Assembly (NCBI GenBank): GCA_036378495.1
Contig: DASUWI010000110.1
Coordinates: 1-29,502 of the forward strand
Source: JAFALX01 sp036378495
GTDB lineage: Bacteria > Chloroflexota > Dormibacteria > Aeolococcales > Aeolococcaceae
DNA length: 29,502 nucleotides
Reading direction: 5' to 3'
A model generated the notes under the pieces. That model worked only from the letters and a program-made list of their open reading frames with translations. It made no database searches and had not been told where the DNA came from. Shown piece by piece: positions 16,763 through 26,141 of the stretch. A program made the position numbers and the translations under genes. The first letter of the stretch is position 1. The number at the start of each line of letters is the position of its first letter.

Positions 16763-17032
16763 TCACGCCGTCGCCTCTGCGGTGGCGCGCACTGCCGTGA
16801 TGCGGTACTCCTCGATCACCGGGTTGCGCAGCAGCTTGTCGCACATCGCGGCCACCACCTCGCGGCAGGCGCTCTCCGACGCGGCGTCGAGCTCGATCTC
16901 GATGTGCTTCCCCACGCGAACGCCGTGCACGCCGTCATAACCCAGACGCCGCAGGCCGTCGCGCACCACAAGGCCCTGTGGGTCGTTGACCACGGGCTTC
17001 AGCTGCACGACCACCTCGGCGGTGAAGATCAC
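16763..17032 (-). CDS. purS: FGAM synthase PurS subunit
   Basis: 89 residues from GTG 17032, which overlaps the purC TGA as GTGA; ATG 17050 would add six residues and is the alternative. PurS bridges PurQ and PurL. Seen: VVVQLKPVVNDPQGLVVRDGLRRLGYDGVHGVRVGK-like spacing, with the family motif DPQG near the start, VRVGKHIEIEL in the middle, and MCDKLLRNPVIEEYRI at the end. Length is normal (80-90). It is followed by the unusual 424-nt gap instead of directly by purQ. Confidence 0.93.
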   Translation of the reverse strand: MIFTAEVVVQLKPVVNDPQGLVVRDGLRRLGYDGVHGVRVGKHIEIELDAASESACREVVAAMCDKLLRNPVIEEYRITAVRATAEATA

Positions 17033-17904
17033 GACAACGTGATCCCGCATATGCGCTGCGCCGCTTCGCGGTAGCGTTCCGCGGTTCCCTGCACCACGTC
17101 GTCGGGCAGCTCCGGACCGGGCGGCGTCTTGTCCCAGTTAAGCGTTTCCAGGAAGTCGCGCACGAACTGCTTGTCGAAGGAGGTGACCGCCTGCCCCTCG
17201 CGCCACTCCGAGATCTCCCAGAAGCGCGACGAGTCGGGCGTGAACACCTCGTCGATGAGCGTCAGCCTGCCGTCGACGAAGCCGAACTCGAACTTGGTGT
17301 CAGCCAGATAGATGCCGGCGCTCTCGCACTGCACGGTGGCGCGATCGAAGAGCCGGAGCGACACCGACTCCAGCTGGTCCGCCAGCTCACGCCCCACGAG
17401 CGACGCCAGGTCCGCCCGCGAGATGTTGACGTCGTGTCCGTCGTCCTTCTTCATCGCCGGGGTGAACCGCGGAGCCGCCAGCCGCGACGACTCACGCAGC
17501 CCGGCAGGCAGTGTTTCGCCGGCGAGCGTCCCGGACTCGCGGTACTCCTTCCAGCCGGAGCCGCTGATGAAGCCGCGCACCACGCACTCGACGTCGATGC
17601 GCTGCGCGCGCTGCACGTGCATGGTGCGCTCGGCCCACTCCGCAGGAACGCCGTCCGGCAGGTCTGCATCGGCCAGCAGGTGATTGGCGACGATCTGCTC
17701 GGTCTGCGCGAACCACCAGCGCGACATCTGCGTGAGCACACGGCCCTTGTCGGGGATCGGCGTGGGCAGCACGACGTCGAACGCGCTGATGCGATCGGTG
17801 GCGACCATCAGCAGCGTGCCGTCGCGCAGCGAGAACGTGTCGCGGACCTTGCCCCGGCGAAACACCTCCAAGCCTTCCGCCTGCGCGCTCGTCAGAGTCG
17901 GCAT
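17029..17904 (-). CDS. purC: SAICAR synthetase
   Basis: 291 residues from ATG 17904, with GGAGG eight bases upstream. It joins CAIR and aspartate using ATP. Seen: FRRGKVRDTFSLRDGTLLMV, the signature TDRISAFDVVLPTPIPDKG, ECVVRGFISGSGWKEY, DTKFEFGF and LIDEVFTPDSSRFW. The length is that of the longer SAICAR synthetase form found in actinobacteria and fungi; Bacillus and E. coli enzymes are about 240 residues. It lies 46 nt downstream of purB and overlaps purS by GTGA. Confidence 0.96.
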   Translation of the reverse strand: MPTLTSAQAEGLEVFRRGKVRDTFSLRDGTLLMVATDRISAFDVVLPTPIPDKGRVLTQMSRWWFAQTEQIVANHLLADADLPDGVPAEWAERTMHVQRAQRIDVECVVRGFISGSGWKEYRESGTLAGETLPAGLRESSRLAAPRFTPAMKKDDGHDVNISRADLASLVGRELADQLESVSLRLFDRATVQCESAGIYLADTKFEFGFVDGRLTLIDEVFTPDSSRFWEISEWREGQAVTSFDKQFVRDFLETLNWDKTPPGPELPDDVVQGTAERYREAAQRICGITLS

Positions 17905-17950
17905 TGCCAAGTCCTCCCGCCGGCGAATCCGGCTGCATCCACGATCTGCA

Positions 17951-19353
<1,403 letters not shown>

Positions 19354-19363
<10 letters not shown>

Positions 19364-20193
19364 CTGCAGCCATTCTATCGGGCACCGTGGAGGCACCAGC
19401 GACGGACGTGACGGCGGCACTGCTCGACGGCTCCGGCCCGCGACCCCTGGTGATCGCGCATCGCGGTGCGTCGGCCGACGCGCCCGACAATTCGCTGGCC
19501 GCCTTCGTGGTCGCGATCAGCACGGGTGCGGATGCCGTCGAGCTCGACGTGCGCCGCACCGCGGACGGCCTGCTGGTCGCCCACCACAGCGCACGCCGCC
19601 GCGGAGTGCCGCTGGACCGGCTCACATACAGCGAGCTGGTGCGCCGCAGCCGCTACCGCCCGCCACGTCTGGAGGAGGTGCTGACCGTGTGCGCCGGGCG
19701 GGTGGGCGTCGACATCGAGCTCAAGGAGGCCGGCTACGAGGCCCAGGTGCTCGACCTGGTTGACGGCCGCCTCGGCATCGAGCGCGCAGTCGTCACATCG
19801 TTTCATGCTGCGGTGATCCAAACAGTGAAGGCGATTCGGCCCGGCGTGCGATGTGGCCTCGTGGTCGGCTTGGGCAGGCTTCGGGCCGGCCGCTCGGCGG
19901 TCGAGCGCGCCGTCGTCGATCCCGCGCGAGCCTGCGGGGCTGACTTCCTGGCCATGCACCAGCTGCTCGCGGGCCTGCGCCCCCACCATCGCGGCCGGCG
20001 GCGGCGGTCCCCGCCGGTGCTCAGGGCCGCGGCCGACGCGGGCTTGCCCGTGGCGGTGTGGACGGTGAACGGGGTCCCCCGGCTGCACCACTTCCTCAGC
20101 GATCCGTTGGTCGCCGCAGTGATCACCGACACTCCCGCCCAAGCCGTCGCGCTCCGCGGCGCCGCCATCGTAGCCGGGCCGGCGCTGGTATGA
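19354..20193 (+). CDS. Glycerophosphodiester phosphodiesterase family protein
   Basis: 279 residues from GTG 19354, preceded by GGGGGAG with a 6-nt spacer; GTG 19387 is an alternative that would avoid overlapping purB. The family hydrolyses glycerophosphodiesters to glycerol-3-phosphate. TIM-barrel motifs: IAHRGASADAPDNSLAAF (His36-Arg37), VELDVRRTADG (Glu63, Asp65), a second His at 77/78, DIELKE (Glu122) and ITDTPAQA near the end. The usual PENT reads PDNS, and the residue after the second His is Ser rather than Asp, so the active site is slightly divergent. No signal peptide is seen. The start overlaps the divergent purB start by 10 bp. Confidence 0.85.
19372..19377 (-). promoter_or_regulatory. 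Candidate -10 element of a leaderless purB promoter
   Basis: Minus strand reads CGATAGAAT, then GGCTGCAG, then the purB GTG. TAGAAT is one mismatch from TATAAT, and the expected +1 falls at or next to the start codon. There is no ribosome site and no clear -35. The element lies inside the divergent phosphodiesterase gene if that starts at 19354. Confidence 0.5.
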
Positions 20194-20212
20194 GACCGGC
20201 CTCCGGTGGCGT

Positions 20213-20236
20213 AACTGCCCGATCGCGCCTCACGTT
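20213..20236 (+). promoter_or_regulatory. Candidate ECF-type promoter of the sigma gene
   Basis: GTAAC, 17 nt, CGTT, ending 24 nt before the sigma-factor ATG. This resembles ECF promoters (GAAC, 16-17 nt, CGT), and autoregulation is common for ECF sigma genes. The same AAC-N17-CGTT spacing precedes the secreted-protein gene at 27059. Confidence 0.4.
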
Positions 20237-20260
20237 CCCCGAATTGGAAGCGGGGCAGCG

Positions 20261-20824
20261 ATGAGCCTGCCTCGGGACCAGGAAGACCGCCTGGTCGAGC
20301 GAGCAAAAAACGATGCCGAAGCCTTCGGAGAACTGTACGACCATTACTTCGCCCAGATCTACAGGTTCGTCTACAGCCGCCTGCGCGATCAGGACGCGGC
20401 TGAGGACGTCACCTCAGAGGTCTTCTTCAAAGCGCTTCGCGCCATTGGCCGCTACAAGCCTTCTGGCCATCCCTTCAGCGCCTGGCTCTATCAGATCTCC
20501 GTCAATGCGATCAATGACCACTACAGGGCCCGGCGGCCCGCGCAGAGCCTCGATGCGGCCATCGCCGTGGCCGACGCGCAGCGCCCCCTGGCGGACCGCG
20601 TGGTCGACTCCACCGAGGCGGCTCGAGTGTGGGCGGCCATCGACGCCCTGCCGCCGCAGCAGCGGGTCGCCATGACCCTGAAGCTCGGTGAGGACATGAA
20701 GCTCGCCCAGATCGGCGGCATCATGGGCAAGAGCGAGGGCGCGGTAAAGCTGCTGATCCACCGCGGCATGATCGGCGTCCGGCAGCGGCTCGGCGTCGCG
20801 CCGGCGGTCGAGGAGCGCGCCTGA
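20261..20824 (+). CDS. ECF-type RNA polymerase sigma factor
   Basis: 187 residues from ATG 20261, with GGAAG ten bases upstream. Sigma region 2 spans about 20-92, with FGELYDHYFAQIYRFVYSRL, the region 2.2 core DAAEDVTSEVFFKALR and WLYQISVNAINDHYR. Region 4 spans about 122-177, with IDALPPQQRVAMTLKLGEDM and the helix-turn-helix AQIGGIMGKSEGAVKLLIHRG. There is no region 1 or 3, as expected for ECF sigmas. It overlaps the next gene by one base (TGATG), the usual sigma/anti-sigma arrangement. A short CCCCG/CGGGG stem (20237-20255) lies next to its ribosome site. Confidence 0.93.
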   Translation: MSLPRDQEDRLVERAKNDAEAFGELYDHYFAQIYRFVYSRLRDQDAAEDVTSEVFFKALRAIGRYKPSGHPFSAWLYQISVNAINDHYRARRPAQSLDAAIAVADAQRPLADRVVDSTEAARVWAAIDALPPQQRVAMTLKLGEDMKLAQIGGIMGKSEGAVKLLIHRGMIGVRQRLGVAPAVEERA

Positions 20825-23160
20825 TGGCGCCCAACGCAGGCTGGGCCGACCCCGAGCTCGCCGATCTCTTCAGCGAGGATCCGAGCCTCGAGGAGACGGC
20901 GCGGCTGCTGCGGGCCTCGCGCCCCGAGCCGGTCATCGACGTTCACTTCCAGCGCCGCCTGCGTGGCCAGCTGATGGCGGCAGCCGAGTCCCGCCCGACG
21001 CGTCCGCGGCGGGGACTTGCGCCGCGCCGGGCGCCGCGCGCGCCCTTCTGGATGCGGCTGCGGGCAACCCACCTCGCCTGGGGCGGCATCGGCGTCGGCG
21101 TGGCCCTGTCCGCGGCGACCGTGATCGCGCTGGTCACCGGCGGGCAGGGACAGGATCACCAGCGGACCGTGATCGCCACCTCGACGGTCGCCGCGCAGCA
21201 CCTGGTGAGCCCCACGAACACGATCACGGTCAGCTTCAACCAGGCCATGAACCACGGCGCTGTCGAATCCGGGCTGCGCATCGAGCCGGCCACCGAGGTG
21301 ACCACGGCGTGGCAGGGCAACGACCTGGTGATCACGCCGGTGCACCACCTGGCGGGCAACACGCCCTACACGGTGACGATCGCCCAGCCTGCCCTGGTCG
21401 CCTCCTCGGGTGCCCGGGCGACCGCGCCCGTGCAGATCACGTTCGGTACGGCGCCCACGCCGCCCGCGGTCCCGGGCACGCCGGCCCCCGCCTCGCTGAC
21501 CACCACGAGTCTGGGCAGCGCCCAGCCGGGCGGCCTGCTGCTGTTCGCGCCTGACGGCGGCGTCGTGGTCAACGCGACGGCTCCAAGCGGTGCCACGCCC
21601 TTGCCCACGCCCACGCCCACGCCCGCGCCCTCGCCCACGCCGTCACCATCGCCCGTGCCCAGCGCAAGCCCAGGTGCGACACCCGGGATCACCGTTCCGA
21701 GCGCGGCGCCGGTGGTGCCGACTCCCGCCGTGCAATCGAGCGGCCCCGTATTGGAGGAGCTGACTCGGGGATCGCGGGCGCCGCTGGTGCTCGGACCGGC
21801 GGCGATCGCCGCCGCGTTCTCGCCGGACGGGTCCTCGCTTGCGTCGGCAGTGCAGTCACCGCAGGGCGGCAGCGACATTCTTCTCAGCAGCGCAGCCGGC
21901 ACCGGCACCAGGACGCTGACCCATTCCGCCGCACCCATCGTGGCTGTGGCCTGGTCCACGGGATCCATTGAGTTCGCGACTGCGCAGGCGGTGAAGACCG
22001 TCGACGGATCGGGAACGGTGGAGCCGGTCGCCGAGCCGGCGGGCACGATCGCGGCGCTGTCTCCGGACGGATCTCGCGCCTACCTCACACCCGGCGGAGG
22101 CTCGTCCGGCCGCTTGTACACGCTCGCCACCGGCTCGGTCCGGACGCTGAGCGGGGCAGGAGGTGCGACCGGGGTCGCCTTCAGCGGCGACGGTTCGACG
22201 ATCGCCTGGATCGACAACGCCTCGGGACACCCCCGGCTGCTCACCGCGCCCCTGGCTGAGGACAGCTCCTCGCCTGTCACCGTCCTCGACCCGGGTGCGG
22301 AGCTCGGCACCGTCGCGCTGAACCGTGACGGCACCAGGGTCGCGTACACCGAGACCACCTCCGACGGCACCGGCAAGCTGGTGATCGCCCAGGTGCCGAC
22401 GGGCGCACCCCTGGCGACCGGCGCCGCCGGTTCGTCCCTCGCCTTCTCGCCGAGCGGCAGCGCGATCGCGCTGCTGGCCTCGTCCGGGCAGGGAACACAG
22501 GTGGCGCTGGGGCAGATTCCGGGATCATCAGCCGCCCCCGCCGCGGGAGTTCCCGCCGCGGCAACCCAGGTGCTCCACGCGTTTCTCGACGCGCAGGTGC
22601 GCGGTGACCGCGGTGCTTTGGGCGTCCTCAGCGTCCCCGGCCTGCTCAACGGGTCGCTGCTTCCGCCGGGGCTGTCGCGCAGCTCGCTGATCGACGCCGT
22701 CACCCGGCCGGACGGCACGGTGCAAGCGATCGCCACGCTCGTGCTCGACCCCACGCCGACCCGGCTCACGACACTCGTCGCCGATGAGACCCTCAGCCTC
22801 GAGCCGAGCGGGGGGTCCTTCGTCGTCAACGCGCTCACCGTCTCGCAGCTGCATCCGCTGGCCGCCGGGCCGCACGTGCTCGGCGTGAGCTCGTCGCAGC
22901 AGCAGGGCCGCCTCACAGTCACCGTGGCGTTCGACAGCGACCTCGCGCCCGACTCGGTGCCCGCAGCGATCACGGTCCAGCAGCCGTCGGGTGCGCGAGT
23001 GCCCGCGACCGTGAGCTACGACCCGAACACGCGCACCGCCACGCTCACGGTGACGCAGGCGCCGTCGGGAGCGCTGTCGGTCATCGTCGGCACGGCGCTC
23101 CGCGACATCAACGACGCGTCGCCAGCGGCCGTGTTCACCGCACCGGTCGTCGGCGGCTAG
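20824..23160 (+). CDS. Large transmembrane protein with Ig-like and beta-propeller domains, putative anti-sigma/sensor
   Basis: 778 residues. The N-terminal 80 residues are cytosolic, with basic stretches and no Cys, so no zinc anti-sigma motif. One membrane helix lies at about 84-105. Outside are a Big_5/SbsA-like Ig domain (about 125-208), a Pro/Thr/Ser linker (257-290), a TolB/WD40-like propeller (about 325-560) with recurring FSPDGS, LSPDGS, FSGDGS, LNRDGT and FSPSGS, a region starting VLHAFLDAQVRGD that resembles NTF2-like lipoprotein domains (about 578-690), and a second Ig-like domain (about 695-775). Its start overlaps the sigma stop, so it is probably the sigma partner, sensing the cell surface. 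The anti-sigma role is inferred from position only. Confidence 0.8.
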   Translation: MAPNAGWADPELADLFSEDPSLEETARLLRASRPEPVIDVHFQRRLRGQLMAAAESRPTRPRRGLAPRRAPRAPFWMRLRATHLAWGGIGVGVALSAATVIALVTGGQGQDHQRTVIATSTVAAQHLVSPTNTITVSFNQAMNHGAVESGLRIEPATEVTTAWQGNDLVITPVHHLAGNTPYTVTIAQPALVASSGARATAPVQITFGTAPTPPAVPGTPAPASLTTTSLGSAQPGGLLLFAPDGGVVVNATAPSGATPLPTPTPTPAPSPTPSPSPVPSASPGATPGITVPSAAPVVPTPAVQSSGPVLEELTRGSRAPLVLGPAAIAAAFSPDGSSLASAVQSPQGGSDILLSSAAGTGTRTLTHSAAPIVAVAWSTGSIEFATAQAVKTVDGSGTVEPVAEPAGTIAALSPDGSRAYLTPGGGSSGRLYTLATGSVRTLSGAGGATGVAFSGDGSTIAWIDNASGHPRLLTAPLAEDSSSPVTVLDPGAELGTVALNRDGTRVAYTETTSDGTGKLVIAQVPTGAPLATGAAGSSLAFSPSGSAIALLASSGQGTQVALGQIPGSSAAPAAGVPAAATQVLHAFLDAQVRGDRGALGVLSVPGLLNGSLLPPGLSRSSLIDAVTRPDGTVQAIATLVLDPTPTRLTTLVADETLSLEPSGGSFVVNALTVSQLHPLAAGPHVLGVSSSQQQGRLTVTVAFDSDLAPDSVPAAITVQQPSGARVPATVSYDPNTRTATLTVTQAPSGALSVIVGTALRDINDASPAAVFTAPVVGG
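21592..21665 (+). repeat. CCCACG-type microsatellite encoding a Pro/Thr/Ser linker
   Basis: Tandem GCCCAC/CCCACG hexamers and variants encode alternating Pro-Thr and Pro-Ser dipeptides in the ectodomain of the putative anti-sigma protein. Such repeats can change length by slippage, which would alter only the linker since the unit is six bases. Confidence 0.7.
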
Positions 23161-23172
23161 GCAGCGGAAGCC

Positions 23173-23817
23173 TCAGCGGGGGACCACGCCTTCGAACACG
23201 ACGAAGGCGCCGTTGAGGTCGAGCTGCACGTCCATCAGGTGGTGCTGCAGCCACTTCTCGAGGTCCTGGGCGGTGCCACCTGGCCCCATCATGCGTGAGC
23301 CCTGGTCGCGGTCGAGCAGGCGATCGACGCGGGGCACCGCGCCGCGAACGAGCATGCTGCCGACCAGCAGCCCACCGGGCTTGAGACAGCGAACCGCCTC
23401 GGCGAGTGCGCATCTGGGGCGGGGCACGCAGTGGAGCGCGTTGTAGAGCAGCAGGACGTCGGCACCGGCATCGGGGAAGGGGAGCGCTTCGATGTCGCCA
23501 AGCACCACCTCGGCATCACGGAGGCGCAGGCGCCTCGCTTCGCTGCGCGTCCGCTCGACCATCGCCGGAGAGATGTCGACGCCGATGTACTGGACTCCGG
23601 CGCCGGGCAGCCAGCGCAGCGCGAGGCCCGCGCCGCATGCGGCGTCGAGCACGGTGCTGCCGGCCGCCACCTGGCGAAGCTGCTCCATGCTGCGATACAG
23701 CGGCGTGAGATCGGACGCCCAGAGCATCCGGCCCACGGCGCGCGCCCATCGCGGCCGTGCGATGTAGAAGCTGTAGAAGCGGCCGACAGCCCCGCCGTAT
23801 GGATCCGCCTTCCCCAT
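23173..23817 (-). CDS. Class I SAM-dependent methyltransferase
   Basis: 214 residues from ATG 23817. Seen: motif I VLDAACGAGLALRWL (Asp58, Gly62, Gly64), GVDISPAMVERT at the strand-2 acidic loop, GDIEALPFPDAGADVLLL (motif II region), and ALAEAVRCLKPGGLLVGSML. This is the UbiE/Methyltransf_11 fold; the substrate is unknown. The N-terminal PYGGAVGRFYSFYIARPRWARAVGRML is typical of lipid- or quinone-like methyltransferases, but that is only suggestive. It lies 31 nt downstream of the next methyltransferase-like gene and has its own candidate promoter. It converges on the sigma-partner gene, 12 nt apart. Confidence 0.88.
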   Translation of the reverse strand: MGKADPYGGAVGRFYSFYIARPRWARAVGRMLWASDLTPLYRSMEQLRQVAAGSTVLDAACGAGLALRWLPGAGVQYIGVDISPAMVERTRSEARRLRLRDAEVVLGDIEALPFPDAGADVLLLYNALHCVPRPRCALAEAVRCLKPGGLLVGSMLVRGAVPRVDRLLDRDQGSRMMGPGGTAQDLEKWLQHHLMDVQLDLNGAFVVFEGVVPR

Positions 23818-23823
23818 TGCGGA

Positions 23824-23852
23824 AGTATGGCCGCGCGATCGAGCGCCGTCAG
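23824..23852 (-). promoter_or_regulatory. Candidate promoter of the 23173-23817 methyltransferase gene
   Basis: Minus strand shows CTGACG (23847-23852), a 17-nt spacer and CATACT (23824-23829), then 6 nt and the ATG. The -35 matches TTGACA at four of six bases and overlaps the upstream stop codon. No ribosome site is present, so the mRNA would start at or beside the ATG. Confidence 0.45.
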
Positions 23853-24604
23853 TAGCCGGGCCGCGGCGCCGCTGCAGCCAGAGTGATCAGACGCGCGTGC
23901 AGCGGGATGCGCAGCGTGCCGTCGGCCTCGGCAAACGGTGCCAGCAGCGCCTCGTAGCGGCTGCGGACCACGGCGACGGTCGCGTCGGGGACTGCGGCAA
24001 GCTCGACCGCCAGGGGGCTGTCGAGCATCGCTGCCCAGAGGAGCGAGGCGGTGCCGGCGCGGCACACATCGCGAATGCCACGCACGTGCGCGCCACGCGG
24101 AACCCCTACCGGCGCGAGCATGCGGTCGAGGAACGCAGAAGTCAGCCCGGCTTCGGTCAGCGCGTCGCGAAGAAGCGAGGCGAAGGCAGGCGGCTCGCTC
24201 TCGTCCCACACGAGCACCGCCCCGCGACCATCGCGTCGCAGCACGCGAGGAATGTCCGCGACGAGGAAGCGCTGGTCGGCGAACGCGATGGTGGTCAGCG
24301 ACGCCACCGCGTCGCAGGAGTCGTCGTCCAGGGGAACGGTGGCGCCGTCGCCCATGCGCGGCACGACGATGGTGAAGCCGAGCAGCCCCTCGGCCGCCTC
24401 GGTGGCGAGGTCGAGGTCGGTGTCCACGGCGATCACCCTGCCGAACGGCCCGATGGTGTGTGCCAGCGCCCGGGTGAGCACGCCCGAGTCGCACATCAGG
24501 TCGCAGGCGACCGAGCTTCGTGTCAGGTCGAGCTCGGCCACCAGCTGTTCGGCAAGCGGACGCAGCACGCTCGCGGCAATAGCTGCGCCGATCCGCGGGC
24601 GCAC
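23849..24604 (-). CDS. Methyltransferase-like protein with degenerate SAM motif
   Basis: 251 residues from GTG 24604, three bases after the biotin carboxylase stop, so probably co-transcribed with it. The fold looks like a class I methyltransferase: VACDLMCDSGVLTRALA at motif I, VIAVDTDLDLA at strand 2 (Asp61), VPLDDDSCDAVASLTTIAF and VLRRDGRGAVLVW. Motif I reads D-L-M-C-D-S-G where D-x-G-x-G-x-G is expected, so two glycines are lost and SAM binding may be altered or absent. The substrate is unknown. It could be a divergent enzyme or a non-catalytic relative. Confidence 0.72.
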   Translation of the reverse strand: MRPRIGAAIAASVLRPLAEQLVAELDLTRSSVACDLMCDSGVLTRALAHTIGPFGRVIAVDTDLDLATEAAEGLLGFTIVVPRMGDGATVPLDDDSCDAVASLTTIAFADQRFLVADIPRVLRRDGRGAVLVWDESEPPAFASLLRDALTEAGLTSAFLDRMLAPVGVPRGAHVRGIRDVCRAGTASLLWAAMLDSPLAVELAAVPDATVAVVRSRYEALLAPFAEADGTLRIPLHARLITLAAAAPRPGY

Positions 24605-24607
24605 GGC

Positions 24608-26047
24608 CTACGCGCTGACGATGGCCGCGGCGATGGCGGCGGCGCGTGCCGGGTCGCGCACCAGGCGCTTCAGCGGCTCCTGCCGCTCCGCCCACACGTC
24701 AGCCTCCGCGACGAGCTCGGGATGCTGATCGATGAAGTGCGTGCTGTATCTGCCGGCGCGAAACTCCGGGTGCGATGTCAGCGCCAGGTGATACGCGATG
24801 TTGGTGTGGATTCCCGTGATCACGTACTCAAGCAGCGCGCGGCGCATGCGATCGAGCGCCGCCTCGCGGTCCGGCCCGTGCACGATGAGCTTGGCGATCA
24901 TCGGGTCGTAGTTCGGTGAGACGAGCGCCGGGCCGGCGAGCGAGCTGTCGACGCGCACGCCAGGCCCCGACGGTTCGTGGTATCCGGTCACCTGTCCGGG
25001 GGAGGGCAGAAAGCCCTTCGCCGGGTTCTCCGCGTTGACGCGGCATTCGACCGCGTGGCCGCGCGGACTCAGATCCTCCTGGCGCAGCCGCAGCGGTTCA
25101 CCGGCGGCGACGTGCAGCTGCTCTGCGACGAGGTCGACGCCGTACACCAGCTCGGTCACGGGATGCTCCACCTGGAGCCGCGTGTTCATCTCGAGGAAGT
25201 AGTACTCGCCGTCGCGGTAGATGAACTCGACGGTTCCCGCGTTGACGTAGCCGACCGCGCGTGCGGCCGTGACCGCAGCCTCGCCCATGCGCGCCCGAGT
25301 TGCCTCGTCGATGACCGGCGACGGCGACTCCTCCACGATCTTCTGGTGGCGCCGCTGGATGGAGCACTCGCGTTCACCAAGGTGGACGACGTTGCCGTGC
25401 GCGTCGGCGAGCACCTGGATCTCGATGTGGCGCGGCTCGTCGAGGTAACGCTCGAGGAACACCGTGTCGTTGCCGAACGCGCGCTTCGCGGTGCTCCGCG
25501 CGGTTTCGAGCGCCTCGCGAAGCTCGGGCTCGGTGCGCGCGATCTTCATGCCGATACCGCCCCCGCCGGCGCTGGCCTTGATGAGCAGCGGGTAGCCGAT
25601 GTCGGCGGCCACCGTCACCGCGTCCTCCACGGTCTCGACAGCGCCGCTGCCCGGTACCACCGGCACGCCGCTGGCGCGCATGCGCTCGCGCGCCGGCACC
25701 TTCTCGCCCATGGCCGCCATCGCCTCCGGCGGCGGGCCGACGAACACGATGCCGGTGTCGGCGCAGGCGCGTGCAAAGGCCGCGTTCTCGCTGAGAAAGC
25801 CATATCCCGGGTGAATCGCCTGTGCGCCGGTGCGGCGGGCCGCCTCGATGACGTTGTCGATCACCAGGTACGACTGCGCAGACGGCGCCGGACCGATCTC
25901 CACCGCCTCGTCGGCGAGGAGCACGAAGGCGGCGGTTCGGTCGGCCTCGCTGTGCACCGCAACGGTGCGGATGCCGAGGTCGCGACAGCCGCGGATGACC
26001 CGCGCGGCGATCTCACCCCGATTGGCGATCAGAACCTTGTCGAACAC
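24608..26047 (-). CDS. accC: Biotin carboxylase
   Basis: 479 residues from GTG 26047. It carboxylates the biotin of a carrier protein using ATP and bicarbonate. Seen: the start FDKVLIANRGEIAARVIR, HPGYGFLSENAAFA, the ATP-grasp glycine loop KASAGGGGIGMK, ERECSIQRRHQKIVEE, the metal/catalytic stretch FLEMNTRLQVEHPVTE and SPNYDPMIAKL. All core motifs are intact; it is about 30 residues longer than E. coli AccC. The natural partner here is the carboxyltransferase-biotin carrier fusion at 27213-29003, one gene away. GAGGA sits 3 nt from the GTG, and TAGAGT lies 10 nt upstream. Confidence 0.95.
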   Translation of the reverse strand: MFDKVLIANRGEIAARVIRGCRDLGIRTVAVHSEADRTAAFVLLADEAVEIGPAPSAQSYLVIDNVIEAARRTGAQAIHPGYGFLSENAAFARACADTGIVFVGPPPEAMAAMGEKVPARERMRASGVPVVPGSGAVETVEDAVTVAADIGYPLLIKASAGGGGIGMKIARTEPELREALETARSTAKRAFGNDTVFLERYLDEPRHIEIQVLADAHGNVVHLGERECSIQRRHQKIVEESPSPVIDEATRARMGEAAVTAARAVGYVNAGTVEFIYRDGEYYFLEMNTRLQVEHPVTELVYGVDLVAEQLHVAAGEPLRLRQEDLSPRGHAVECRVNAENPAKGFLPSPGQVTGYHEPSGPGVRVDSSLAGPALVSPNYDPMIAKLIVHGPDREAALDRMRRALLEYVITGIHTNIAYHLALTSHPEFRAGRYSTHFIDQHPELVAEADVWAERQEPLKRLVRDPARAAAIAAAIVSA

Positions 26048-26057
26048 GTTCCTCGGT

Positions 26058-26063
26058 ACTCTA
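26058..26063 (-). promoter_or_regulatory. Candidate -10 element of the biotin carboxylase gene
   Basis: TAGAGT on the minus strand, 10 nt before the GTG. The transcript would have a leader of only a few bases. No clear -35 is present. It supports separate transcription from the secreted-protein gene upstream. Confidence 0.35.
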
Positions 26064-26095
26064 GCCAGCCTGCCGGCAGCACCGAGCGGAGTGCC

Positions 26096-26123
26096 GCCCG
26101 GCGGACATGGTGGTCCGCCGGGC
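26096..26123 (-). terminator. Strong hairpin after the triple-repeat secreted-protein gene
   Basis: GCCCGGCGGAC and GTCCGCCGGGC form a perfect 11-bp stem with a 6-nt loop, 18 nt after the gene stop. No U-run follows. It probably ends transcription before the biotin carboxylase gene. Confidence 0.55.
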
Positions 26124-26141
26124 AGCGCTCACTCTGGTCGG

